DNA of 64,000 nt. Source: Mycoplana dimorpha. Lineage in GTDB: Bacteria > Pseudomonadota > Alphaproteobacteria > Rhizobiales > Rhizobiaceae. The position numbers and the translations under genes were made by a program. Below, piece by piece: positions 48,825-56,864 of this stretch (position 1 is its first letter; each line of letters begins with the position of its first letter). The DNA lies in assembly GCF_003046475.1 (NCBI RefSeq), contig NZ_PZZZ01000005.1, positions 342,405-406,404 on the forward strand, written 5' to 3'. Under the pieces are notes generated by a model. That model was not told where the DNA came from and ran no database searches. It was given only the letters and a program-made list of their open reading frames with translations.

Positions 48825-49574
48825 ATGAGAGACCCCGACAACCCATCGGTGCGGCCAGGCTGGTCGCCCGAGTTCCTCACCGAGGCGGCGCTGGGCAGCG
48901 TACAGACCGAATACGAGGTGCTGCAGCTGATGCGCCGCTGCGCCGACCATTTCGGCTTCAGCCACTTCCTCGTGACGCGCTTTCCCGACGCCGAGCGGCC
49001 GCGGCTTTCCGCCCGCCTGCTGGTCAGCAACTGGCCGGCCGAACTGGTGCGCCAGTACGACGCGCTCGAGGTGTTCCATCGCAGCCGGCTGGTGACGGAG
49101 GTGGCGCAGACCAAGCAGCCGGTGCGCGGCGACGCGCGGCTGCTGGCGCCGAAGGATCCGGGCGACGCCGCCGCGGCTGCAGCGGCGAAACTGACCGAGC
49201 AGCACGGGCTTGCCGCCTCGCTGGCCTTCCTGCTGCATTCGACCGGCGCCGAGCCGTTCATCGTCCTCTTCTCCGGCCGGCAGGCCGCGCTCGACCACGA
49301 CGACACGGCGCGGCTCTATTTCGCCGCCGTGCAGCTGTTCGAGTGCCTGGAGCAGACCTTCGCCACCGGCACGGTGGCGCGCGAAAAGCTGTCCGGCCGC
49401 GAAATCGAATGCCTGCGCTGGGCCGCCGCCGGCAAGAGCAGCGACGAGATCGCCATCATTCTCGGCATCTCCCCCTATACCGTCAGCAGCTACTTCAAGA
49501 CCGCGACGCGAAAACTCGGCGCCGTCAACCGCATGCAGGCGATCGCCTCGGCGATGCGGATGAAGCTGATCTGA
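48825..49574 (+). CDS. LuxR-family transcriptional regulator with autoinducer-binding-like domain
   Basis: 249 residues. The N-terminal domain (FGFSHFLVTRFPD, LLVSNWPAELVRQYDALEVFHRS) matches the autoinducer-binding fold, and the C-terminal LuxR helix-turn-helix is LSGREIECLRWAAAGKSSDEIAIILGISPYTVSSYFKTA. No luxI-type synthase is in the window, so it may be a solo regulator. The start at 48825 has a GGAAAGG site. It is divergent from sciP across CtrA-like boxes. Confidence 0.85.
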   Translation: MRDPDNPSVRPGWSPEFLTEAALGSVQTEYEVLQLMRRCADHFGFSHFLVTRFPDAERPRLSARLLVSNWPAELVRQYDALEVFHRSRLVTEVAQTKQPVRGDARLLAPKDPGDAAAAAAAKLTEQHGLAASLAFLLHSTGAEPFIVLFSGRQAALDHDDTARLYFAAVQLFECLEQTFATGTVAREKLSGREIECLRWAAAGKSSDEIAIILGISPYTVSSYFKTATRKLGAVNRMQAIASAMRMKLI

Positions 49575-49650
49575 TCTCCGCCGGCCGCCGTTAGGCTGCA
49601 GGTGTGGCGCGAGGGACCATCGCGGGACGGTGAGCGCCTGCGGACGCAAA

Positions 49651-49677
49651 AAGGCCCCCCGAACCGGGGCTTCTCTT
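49651..49677 (+). terminator. Terminator after the LuxR-type gene
   Basis: A short GC stem (GCCCC against GGGGC) with flanking A and T runs. Confidence 0.6.
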
Positions 49678-49772
49678 GCCGCGGCACCCGCAAGTTTCTA
49701 TATGTGCGCCCGCGGCGCGCGCTATAGCCGGTGGTCGGGCGCATGCCGCGACGGGTCCTTGCCCGCCAGACC

Positions 49773-49820
49773 CATTGCCAGACCCATTGCCGAACCCATC
49801 GCCGGACCATTGCCAGAGCC
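49773..49820 (+). repeat. Four imperfect 12-base tandem repeats upstream of mnmA
   Basis: Four copies of a unit like CATTGCCAGACC lie within 50 bases, ending 28 bases before the mnmA start. They have no spacers, so they are not CRISPR-like. Confidence 0.6.
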
Positions 49821-49847
49821 ACCGGCCAGAACCATCGGACGGATGCC

Positions 49848-51044
49848 GTGAACAGTCTCGATTTCGACAGGAAGCCAGAAGATACGCGCGTCGTCGTCGC
49901 CATGTCGGGCGGCGTGGATTCGTCCGTCGTCGCCGGGCTTCTGAAGCGCGAGGGCTACGACGTCCTCGGCATCACGCTGCAGCTCTACGACCATGGCGCC
50001 GCCGTGCACCGGGCCGGCTCCTGCTGCGCCGGCCAGGACATCGAGGACGCCCGGCGCGTCTGCGAGACGCTCGGCATCCCGCACTATGTGCTCGACTACG
50101 AGAAGCGCTTCCGCGAGACGGTGATCAACCCGTTCGCCGAAAGCTACGTGGCCGGCGAGACGCCGATCCCGTGCGTCGCCTGCAACCAGACCGTCAAGTT
50201 CGCAGACCTGCTTGCGACCGCCAGGGAGCTCGGCGCCGACGCGCTCGCCACCGGCCACTATATCCGCTCGCGGCCGAACCCGACGCCGCAGGATCCCGGC
50301 CGCCGCGCGCTCTACCGCCCGGTCGATGCCGAGCGCGACCAGAGCTATTTCCTGTTCGCCACCACCCAGGAGCAGATCGACTACCTGCGCTTTCCGCTCG
50401 GCCATCTTTCCAAGGCCGAGACGCGGGCGCTGGCCGAGGAGATGGGGCTGGTCGTCGCCAAGAAGGCCGACAGCCAGGACATCTGCTTCGTGCCGCAGGG
50501 CAAATATTCCGACATCGTCGCGAAGCTGAAGCCGAACGCCGCACTCGCCGGCGAGATCGTCCACATCGACGGCCGCGTGCTCGGCACCCATGAGGGCATC
50601 CTGCACTACACGATCGGCCAGCGGCGCGGCATCGGGATCGCCACCGGCGAGCCGCTCTATGTCGTCTATCTCGACGCGCGCTCGCGGCGGGTGATCGTCG
50701 GGCCGAAGGAGGCGCTGGAGACGCGCCGGCTCTACCTGCGCGACGTCAACTGGCTCGGCGACGGCGATCTCTTAGCGGTGGCGGCCGAGGGCTTTGCCTG
50801 CTTTGCGAAGGTGCGCTCGACCCGGCCGCCGCGTCCGGCCCGGCTGCACGCCGACGCCGGCGGCCTCTACGTCGAACTGGAAGAGGGCGAGGCCGGCGTG
50901 GCGCCGGGCCAGGCCTGCGCGCTCTATTCGGGCGAGGGTGCCGACGCCCGCGTCTTCGGCGGCGGCTTCGTCGCCCGTTCCGAGCGCGAGCAGGCCGCCG
51001 AAGCGGCGCTGAAGCGCATCCTGTCCACGCCCGCCGCCGCCTGA
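49848..51044 (+). CDS. mnmA: tRNA-specific 2-thiouridylase MnmA
   Basis: 398 residues from a GTG at 49848. The PP-loop is [17 protein letters not shown], the first catalytic cysteine is in [15 protein letters not shown], and the second in [33 protein letters not shown] completes the family signature. It makes the 2-thio group of s2U34 in tRNAs for Lys, Glu and Gln. The start excludes the 12-base repeat region, which would otherwise be read as a low-complexity extension. Confidence 0.95.
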   Translation: MNSLDFDRKPEDTRVVVAMSGGVDSSVVAGLLKREGYDVLGITLQLYDHGAAVHRAGSCCAGQDIEDARRVCETLGIPHYVLDYEKRFRETVINPFAESYVAGETPIPCVACNQTVKFADLLATARELGADALATGHYIRSRPNPTPQDPGRRALYRPVDAERDQSYFLFATTQEQIDYLRFPLGHLSKAETRALAEEMGLVVAKKADSQDICFVPQGKYSDIVAKLKPNAALAGEIVHIDGRVLGTHEGILHYTIGQRRGIGIATGEPLYVVYLDARSRRVIVGPKEALETRRLYLRDVNWLGDGDLLAVAAEGFACFAKVRSTRPPRPARLHADAGGLYVELEEGEAGVAPGQACALYSGEGADARVFGGGFVARSEREQAAEAALKRILSTPAAA

Positions 51045-51099
51045 ACCGCGCCGTTCCACAAGCCTTTGCGCGCTTGCGCGTTTTTGCCGGAAACGGCGC

Positions 51100-51129
51100 T
51101 TGACACTTCGGGACGGGGCACCTTATAAG
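51100..51129 (+). promoter_or_regulatory. Promoter of the tRNA-Met gene
   Basis: TTGACA at 51100 and TATAAG at 51124 with 18 bases between them (17 to TTATAA), followed by a GCCGCCCG discriminator-like stretch. It is one of the strongest sigma-70-type promoters visible in the window. Confidence 0.75.
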
Positions 51130-51181
51130 CCGCCCGTCCCGAGCGGAAAACGCAGAAGCAACCGCGTTCTGCTCGTCCGGC

Positions 51182-51258
51182 GGCGGAGTAGCTCAGTAGG
51201 TTAGAGCAGAGGAATCATAATCCTTGTGTCGGGGGTTCGAATCCCTCCTCCGCTACCA
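51182..51258 (+). tRNA. tRNA-Met(CAT)
   Basis: 77 bases with the CCA end encoded. Acceptor arm GGCGGAG pairs with CTCCGCT (first pair G:T); D arm contains GCTCAGTAGGTTAGAGC; the anticodon loop ATCATAA gives CAT; the T arm is GGGGG-TTCGAAT-CCCTC. The overall shape matches elongator tRNA-Met rather than the initiator. A lysidine-modified tRNA-Ile2 also has CAT and cannot be fully excluded. The 3' half also encodes, on the other strand, the last residues of the recombinase, marking it as the integration site. Confidence 0.9.
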
Positions 51259-52840
51259 CTATTCCCCCCAACACAGGGCGTGTGGATGCTTCGACGAGAA
51301 GGCCGAGCAATCCTTCTATCTTTATGTCAGTTCCATCAACCGTCGGTGTGATCGTGATTTGGTCGATCAGGCGGCGAATTGCGTTGGCCGCTTCTAGGTT
51401 CTCGTCGGTGATCTGTACGGCGTAGATCTTGGAAATCTCGTCAACATAGCGTCGGAAACGCTCGATTGCTGCGGGATGCAGTGCCACTGTCTCGGGGACT
51501 GGAGGAAGTGCGGCTTTCGCTTCTTCTAGCGTCGCGATCTCAGCTTTGATTCTCGTCAAGCGCTCATTCGCAATGGAGCCATCGAAAAGCCCCGCATCAT
51601 AGTCGCGCCAGATGCGCGCCTGCCGTTCATTGAGGTCAATGATCTGTTTGTCGACGATCTTGATCCTTTCAATGGTTTCCGCGGCTAGCCTCGTACGCTC
51701 TGAGTTGTAGGCCTTCAGAAGCTGCGCCATGGCATCTGTTTTCTGGAGTTGTTCTCGTAGACCCGAAAGTGCTGCGTCGACGATCTCATCCAGATAGTAG
51801 GCACTGGTGTTAGTGCAGGACCGCGATTCTTTCATGACAGAGCATTGGACACGAATTCGTCCCTTGCTCTTATCTTTCATGGACATTCCACCAATGCAGC
51901 AACCACATCTCAGAAGTCCCGAGAACAGAGTTTTGGCTCGGCGGTATTTTGACGGATGCTCATCGCTTGACTGGGGGAAAAGCTCCTGAACGCGTTGGAA
52001 GGTATCTACGTCGATGATTGCAAGTTCGGGGACTGGCACCGACACAATGTCTTCCGACTTGTTCACACGGCTAATCCGCTTCCCTGTCGATGGATTCCTG
52101 ACCATTGCAAGGCGGTTCCATTTTCGTACACCGATGTAAATGGAATTGCGCAGAATACCAACCTGGCGGCTCTTTGAGCCGTTGATCGTAGAGGCGTTCC
52201 AACGTCCTCCCATGGGCGAGGGAGTTCCCTCCGCGTTCAGCTTTCCGGCGATGCCGCGTGGGGTCATTCCACCTAGCCGCTCTCGATATATGCGACGGAC
52301 GATGTCGGCTTCGCCGACCCGTATGCCATGACCGTTGTCGATCTCCAGTTCACCAGGGGTAGAGGTTAGTCGATAGCCATATGGGCGGCTGCCCGTATTT
52401 TTACCTTCCCTGAGCCGGAGTTCCTGCCCACGCCTTACTGCGTGGGCTGTACTCTCTAGCTGGTTTCGCCCAACTAGCGCCATAATCGAAGCGGTGTTGC
52501 GGTCCACCTTTCCGCTCTGCGCTACTGAATGCAGCTCAATGCGATGGAAGACGAGCTGCTTGTGGATGAACGCCATATCGCCATCGTCGCGCGTCAACCT
52601 GTCTAGGTGATCGACCAGAAGAATGTCGATCTCCGCTGCATCAAGACCCTGAAGCAGCCGGGTTAGCCCCGGCCGATTCAGGATAGACGCGCCTGAGATT
52701 GCATGATCGCTATATCGCTGGACGATTTCGATCTCGTTTTTTGAGGCGTATTTGTCTTGCGACGCGATTTGCCCTTCTATCGATTGATCGGTGGAATCCT
52801 CATGCGAGTATCGCGAATATGCAAAAGCGCGTTTCTTCAT
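51215..52840 (-). CDS. Large serine recombinase (integrase)
   Basis: 541 residues. The catalytic serine is Ser12 in AYSRYSHEDS; the resolvase domain continues with DHAISGASILNRPGLTRLL and VDHLDRLTRDDGDM. A recombinase domain (RPYGYRLTS, GGRWNASTINGSK), a zinc ribbon (LLRCGCCIGGMSM ... QCSVMKESRSC) and a coiled coil follow. The last residues (VAEEGFEPPTQGL) are read from the antisense of the tRNA 3' half, and the stop codon overlaps the anticodon. It should catalyse insertion and excision at the tRNA. Confidence 0.95.
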   Translation of the reverse strand: MKKRAFAYSRYSHEDSTDQSIEGQIASQDKYASKNEIEIVQRYSDHAISGASILNRPGLTRLLQGLDAAEIDILLVDHLDRLTRDDGDMAFIHKQLVFHRIELHSVAQSGKVDRNTASIMALVGRNQLESTAHAVRRGQELRLREGKNTGSRPYGYRLTSTPGELEIDNGHGIRVGEADIVRRIYRERLGGMTPRGIAGKLNAEGTPSPMGGRWNASTINGSKSRQVGILRNSIYIGVRKWNRLAMVRNPSTGKRISRVNKSEDIVSVPVPELAIIDVDTFQRVQELFPQSSDEHPSKYRRAKTLFSGLLRCGCCIGGMSMKDKSKGRIRVQCSVMKESRSCTNTSAYYLDEIVDAALSGLREQLQKTDAMAQLLKAYNSERTRLAAETIERIKIVDKQIIDLNERQARIWRDYDAGLFDGSIANERLTRIKAEIATLEEAKAALPPVPETVALHPAAIERFRRYVDEISKIYAVQITDENLEAANAIRRLIDQITITPTVDGTDIKIEGLLGLLVEASTRPVLGGIVVAEEGFEPPTQGL

Positions 52841-52850
52841 TTTATTCCTT

Positions 52851-53093
52851 TCAATTTTTCAGGTGGTCGGTCCTGGCCAGCGCGTGACCCAAGCCGATTG
52901 CAATCTCCATAACCAGTCCTTTGACATCACCCTCGCCAAAAGATTTCGGAGAGCTGCGAAGGATGATCATGCTTTTGGCAGCGGCAAAGCGCGAAACCTG
53001 CTGCCCTATCTCAATGCTGTCGGCTACCACAGCCGCGTCTTTGTTCAGTCTTGTTGAAAGGCTGTTGCCTTTCGCGGGGAAATTATTTGACAT
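52851..53093 (-). CDS. Small protein of unknown function between relaxase and recombinase
   Basis: 80 residues with a GAGAGGAAA site before the ATG. It reads MSNNFPAKGNSLSTRLNKDA and contains no motif I know; a hydrophobic, glycine-rich stretch (LVMEIAIGLGHALA) is near the C terminus. It ends 11 bases before the recombinase start, so the two may be co-transcribed. A role in excision control is possible by position only. Confidence 0.6.
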   Translation of the reverse strand: MSNNFPAKGNSLSTRLNKDAAVVADSIEIGQQVSRFAAAKSMIILRSSPKSFGEGDVKGLVMEIAIGLGHALARTDHLKN

Positions 53094-53295
53094 TGAGTTT
53101 CCTCTCCCGCCGAGCTGACAGCCTACGTGACTGGGATGACCGCCAGCTCGACGGGGGAATTTAACTCACCTACCCAGTACGACCGGAGCGCTTGCAGACC
53201 AGCCTGCCTGCCTCCGGTGTAGAAATGCTGGTGCAGAAAAAGGGCTGTGGCAACAGAAAAATGAAAAAAAACAATCTACTAGGAATATTGACGCG

Positions 53296-53341
53296 GTTCA
53301 CTAACGAAGTTCACTAAGCGTAGTGAGCTTCGTTAGTGAAC
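53296..53341. repeat. Large near-perfect inverted repeat after the relaxase gene
   Basis: A 14-base perfect arm pair (53296-53309 with 53328-53341) encloses a second seven-base pair with one mismatch and an AGCG loop. The TTCACTAA word occurs twice in direct and twice in inverted orientation. A T-rich stretch follows about 20 bases further on the minus strand. It may be the relaxase terminator or a protein-binding site. The rest of 53094-53346 holds no supported gene. Confidence 0.7.
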
Positions 53342-53346
53342 TTCGG

Positions 53347-55068
53347 TCAGGCTTTAGGGAGAGGGGCTGAAATGTACGTGGCGGTAAGCTCGTCATCATC
53401 TTCAGCACATTTGAAGTCGATATTTTTCCGAGCTGTGCCGAGAATGAACTGTAGGCCGCCGTGCGCAGCTTCAGGATGGCTTCGCAGGATTGCATTCGCA
53501 GCCTCGATGATCCGAAGAGTGCTCTGGGCAGCTTTCTGCCGCCGAATGATGTCCTGGACTCGCGCGGCATATTCGTCCTTCGTTGCGCGTTCTTCTCTGC
53601 GCAGGGCGGACTGCGCGGCAGCCAAATTATGCTGCAAAGACCTCACTTCGGCGTCTACACTCGAAAGACGCTCTTTGAGTTGATGAACTCGGCCGCGACG
53701 CCGCGCGGCAATACCGACTAGGTGGTACCACCATCGAACCTTGGATGTCTTTAGAAGCTGTTCCGCGATATCCCAGCGTTGATTCGTGGCCGCGGTCAAA
53801 TTGGCTTGAGCGGTCTGAATATTGTTCTTCGCCGTTTTCAATCTAGGTGGCCGAGAGAATTCAGGTATGGGGCGGCGCAGATCACGTAAGGCCTCCTCTT
53901 CCATCTGCCCCAGCTCAAACACGATGCTTTCAGCCGATGTAAGAGCCGAGGCGTTTGCGCGTCCAAGCATTTCCGACAGCGGTGCTCGTAACTTGTCCAA
54001 CCCGATCAGGAGTGGCGTTGTGAGGTGCCGCCTTTGCGACTTGCCACCTGGTTGAGCCGCTGATGGAGGTGCTGAATGTCCAAACGAATCTGCTCTAAGG
54101 TGTCTAGAACCTTGCTCTGTATCTCGATAAGCATCTCTGCCCCGGTCATCTGATGACCTTCCTTGGGCTCCATCAATTGCCGGATGGCTCGTGTATCCCG
54201 CAGTATTGCCTGTTCTATCGAAACTGGTTGTGATGACATTGGTTTTCTCCATTAAACTGATAATCTCTGACTTTCTTCTTCGGGCTAGGCGGTGAAGTGC
54301 GCCCACGAGAACGCCGTCAGCATTATTGACGATCCAGGTTGCTGGCTTGCTGCCTGCTTCAATAGTCAGCCCGAAAGCAGCGAGGTCAGCGGCGAGTTCG
54401 GTTCGCGACATTGCTTTGGCGACCGCTTCCGCGACGAGATTGCGGGCGTTTGGTAAGTCTATGCCAAGACGCTTTTTCTCTTGATGCTGTGCGTGCGTGA
54501 ATGCCTCTGGAGAAATCTCGGTAACCAATCCTGCTATTTGCTCAAGTTTGATCGCGATACATTCGTAACCGCGTTTGTGCAGGCCTTTGATGATCGATGC
54601 TGTGTGCTTGCCTGGGACGAATTTATGACCGAACCGATATTCACTCCAGCGGGCTACGAGTTCGTGGAGGATTCGGTCGAACGATGATTTCAGGACGCGG
54701 CCAGTGATGGGGTCGATCTCGCCAACGAGAATGTGCCAATGGACGTCGGCGGCATCACCCGTCGACCGCGCCTTTCGGTGCTCAACAACGACGGCCCGTG
54801 TCGGCTCGAACTTAAATTCGCGAGCGAGCATCTCGAGGACTTCAAGCATTTGCTGTCGGTCCATGGCCTCATGTGGCGCAACTACCCAGTGTCGCACGGA
54901 GTAGGTGGCTTTGTGGGCGACAGCGTCGGCGTGCATATCTCGAATATCGGCTGCCGTTCCGCGCAGAAAGCAAACCGCCTCATTGTCGCCTGCACACTGC
55001 AGATGTCGGATGAGGCGGGTTATGGTAGACCGCGAGCGAAAGCGCATTCCCTTGATGATCATCTGCAT
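53347..55068 (-). CDS. Relaxase / mobilization nuclease
   Basis: 573 residues. The N-terminal relaxase domain has a likely nicking tyrosine in KATYSVRHWVVAP (Tyr56) and a histidine set with His97 and His110-Trp-His112 (DVHWHILVGEID). The C-terminal part has a Ser/Gly-rich linker and a helical coiled-coil region (LNTAKNNIQ-type, RWDIAEQLLKTSKVRWWYHL). The start at 55068 overlaps the MobC-like gene by ten bases. It should nick oriT and lead the strand into a helper transfer system. A second ORF is nested in its linker. Confidence 0.88.
   Translation of the reverse strand: MQMIIKGMRFRSRSTITRLIRHLQCAGDNEAVCFLRGTAADIRDMHADAVAHKATYSVRHWVVAPHEAMDRQQMLEVLEMLAREFKFEPTRAVVVEHRKARSTGDAADVHWHILVGEIDPITGRVLKSSFDRILHELVARWSEYRFGHKFVPGKHTASIIKGLHKRGYECIAIKLEQIAGLVTEISPEAFTHAQHQEKKRLGIDLPNARNLVAEAVAKAMSRTELAADLAAFGLTIEAGSKPATWIVNNADGVLVGALHRLARRRKSEIISLMEKTNVITTSFDRTGNTAGYTSHPAIDGAQGRSSDDRGRDAYRDTEQGSRHLRADSFGHSAPPSAAQPGGKSQRRHLTTPLLIGLDKLRAPLSEMLGRANASALTSAESIVFELGQMEEEALRDLRRPIPEFSRPPRLKTAKNNIQTAQANLTAATNQRWDIAEQLLKTSKVRWWYHLVGIAARRRGRVHQLKERLSSVDAEVRSLQHNLAAAQSALRREERATKDEYAARVQDIIRRQKAAQSTLRIIEAANAILRSHPEAAHGGLQFILGTARKNIDFKCAEDDDELTATYISAPLPKA
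54006..54239 (-). CDS. Small gene nested within the relaxase gene (MobB-like position)
   Basis: 77 residues in a different frame of the relaxase, with GGAGAAAACCA before its ATG. The protein is amphipathic and helical (VSIEQAILRDTRAIRQLMEP, MLIEIQSKVLDTLEQIRLDI) while the relaxase frame over the same bases is a Ser/Gly/Arg-rich linker. RSF1010 mobB is also nested in mobA, so a mobilization accessory role is plausible. Expression is not proved. Confidence 0.55.
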   Translation of the reverse strand: MSSQPVSIEQAILRDTRAIRQLMEPKEGHQMTGAEMLIEIQSKVLDTLEQIRLDIQHLHQRLNQVASRKGGTSQRHS

Positions 55069-55349
55069 TCGATCAGTTCGCGGGCGGCAATACGCAGCTT
55101 GTTTACGCTTTCGCGCAAATTGCCGATGTCTATGGGCTTCGAGTCCATGACACCAAGCAGGGCATTGGCCGCATGTCGGACGTCGACGCATACACGTCGT
55201 TGACGTGTGCCGGGGATTTCGCCGCGCAAGACTTCAATGGCTGCTCGCCGCAGAATTGCTGACACAGATGTCTCGGTTTTCACTGCAAAACCTTCTATGC
55301 GGGCTTTTTCAGTTTCAGAAATTCTGAATCGTATCGATGAATCCTTCAT
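55059..55349 (-). CDS. MobC-like relaxosome accessory protein
   Basis: 96 residues. SSIRFRISETEKARIEGFAVKTETSVSAILRRAAIEVL is a ribbon-helix-helix start of plasmid mobilization accessory proteins, followed by MobC-like ANALLGVMDS and INRESVNKL-type helices. It probably binds oriT and helps open it for the relaxase. The ATG at 55349 follows AAGGGAAAG; an earlier ATG at 55376 is also in frame. Its stop overlaps the relaxase start. Confidence 0.75.
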   Translation of the reverse strand: MKDSSIRFRISETEKARIEGFAVKTETSVSAILRRAAIEVLRGEIPGTRQRRVCVDVRHAANALLGVMDSKPIDIGNLRESVNKLRIAARELIECR

Positions 55350-55377
55350 ATCTTTCCCTTGTCCTGGGGGTTCCATA

Positions 55378-55421
55378 GGGGGCTGAGGCCCCCTTGGCCT
55401 GCTGCGCGTGGTTACACGCGC
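55378..55421. other. Candidate oriT region
   Basis: Two adjacent hairpins upstream of the mob genes: GGGGGC-TGAG-GCCCCC (55378-55393) and GCGCGTG-GTTA-CACGCGC (55404-55421). Origins of transfer usually lie just upstream of mobC/relaxase operons and carry inverted repeats next to the nick site. The nick site cannot be named. No gene is supported between 55350 and 55641. Confidence 0.45.
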
Positions 55422-55555
55422 ATGGCTGGCAACCGCAGGTCACTCGTCACTTTGTACCTACAGATAAAGGATTGGCCGAATATCCACCGGCGGCAAGGCA
55501 TTCGGGACAGCAGTATCCGCTACATCGTCGGGATGGCGATTTTCAAATACGTCGC

Positions 55556-55584
55556 TTGCACATTGGGTTTCATCAAACAAATAA
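55556..55584 (+). promoter_or_regulatory. Possible promoter of the defence genes
   Basis: TTGCAC at 55556 and AAATAA at 55579 are 17 bases apart, 58 bases before the SIR2 gene, in an AT-rich stretch. Confidence 0.3.
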
Positions 55585-55641
55585 CCGACTGGAAACTAGT
55601 TTAAGAAAAACTTAGGGTTGCGCGATTTGGAGAGGCGATAG

Positions 55642-56784
55642 ATGGATTTTATACCAAGTTGTCTAGTGGTTGCTGGGGCCGGATTCTCCTTTAATGCGGG
55701 CCTTCCGTTAGCGAGTACTTTTTCCAAAGCGCTGTTGAATGTGAACAAGCTGAAATTGGATGGGCCAAGTGCGAACCACGTCAGGTTTCTGAGAAATTTC
55801 GTCAATCAAGTGTTTGGCGAGGGTGAAGACATAAGGCCTGAAGAATGGCCTGAGTTGGAGGATCTCTTCACACTTGTCGATCTCTCCGCAAATACGGGTC
55901 ATCACTTGGGCATGAATTATTCAGCGTCAGACCTGCGAGTGGTGCGCAGGGCAATTATCGTCAGAATGATCAGAATGTTGCCTCAAGCATATCGACGGAA
56001 AATGTTGAGTAAAGATGCGCAATGGCGAACTTTGGAGACATTCTTCGAGCGATTTGATACGCAAAATACTGCGGTACTCAGCATGAATTGGGATACGGTC
56101 TTCGAGAGTGGTATTGCCAGAACGCAATCAGTCCGCGCTGTCGATTATGGTTGCGACGCGCGAGCGTGTGAGTTTGAAAGAAGTGCACTAGTGAAAGCCA
56201 AATACCCCGAAGACAGGGCACTTCGCCTTCTGAAGCCACATGGCTCTGTCAATTGGCTCTACTGCGATTCGTGTCGAGAGCTCTTTTGGCTTCCTGCAAG
56301 CCAAACTGAAAAAGTTGCTCAAACCCTGTTCCGTGACAAAGACTGGAAGAGTGTTATTGATTTCACAGGTAGTCGTACAAAGGCGACAGTATTGACTCCT
56401 CGCTGCATACACTGCCGCAGCACGGCTTTAGGTACTAGGTTTGCGACTTTCAGTTACCGCAAAGCCTTAGATTTTCCCATGCACGCCGCGACGTGGCGTA
56501 CTGCAGAACGCTACCTGAAGAAAGCTGGGCATTGGGTATTTTTTGGATATTCGATGCCTGCTGCAGATTTCGAATTTAAGTACCTACTCAAGCGAGTTCA
56601 ATTGAGCGAACCGATTAGGCCCGCAATCACCGTGATCACTGGTGGCTCAGACGCCAAGGATACAATTGAGCGATACGAGAAGTTTTTTGGGACCGTTTCA
56701 GGAGAACGTTACTACTTTGCGAACGGGTTAACATCGCACGTGCTTCAACACCTCAACTCAATCGGGGTTCTTAGACACATTTGA
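55642..56784 (+). CDS. SIR2-family protein with four-cysteine metal site
   Basis: 380 residues with GGAGAGG before the ATG. The NAD-binding motif is VVAGAGFSFNAGLP near residues 9-22, followed by SMNWDTVFES with Asn149 and Asp151, and KPHGSVNWLY with His200. Cys208, Cys211, Cys255 and Cys258 form two CxxC pairs as in zinc-binding sirtuins. Prokaryotic SIR2 defence proteins deplete NAD+ after phage sensing. Here the domain is a free-standing protein, 80 bases upstream of the Avs3-like gene, so it may be an extra effector or a separate system. Confidence 0.85.
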   Translation: MDFIPSCLVVAGAGFSFNAGLPLASTFSKALLNVNKLKLDGPSANHVRFLRNFVNQVFGEGEDIRPEEWPELEDLFTLVDLSANTGHHLGMNYSASDLRVVRRAIIVRMIRMLPQAYRRKMLSKDAQWRTLETFFERFDTQNTAVLSMNWDTVFESGIARTQSVRAVDYGCDARACEFERSALVKAKYPEDRALRLLKPHGSVNWLYCDSCRELFWLPASQTEKVAQTLFRDKDWKSVIDFTGSRTKATVLTPRCIHCRSTALGTRFATFSYRKALDFPMHAATWRTAERYLKKAGHWVFFGYSMPAADFEFKYLLKRVQLSEPIRPAITVITGGSDAKDTIERYEKFFGTVSGERYYFANGLTSHVLQHLNSIGVLRHI

Positions 56785-56864
56785 TGGTCTCGCTGATCGT
56801 CTGCGAACGGTAGGGTTTGGGCAATGACACCACAGCATAAAAATATCATCAGGCCAGGTTTCTA

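Noticed and set aside
49773..49820. Short repeats that might be taken for a CRISPR array
   Set aside because: The units are 12 bases, imperfect and directly joined without spacers, and no cas gene is near.
55394..55615. Possible small plus-strand gene between the oriT-like region and the SIR2 gene
   Set aside because: It would start with TTG without a ribosome-binding site and overlaps the hairpin region; composition is not protein-like.
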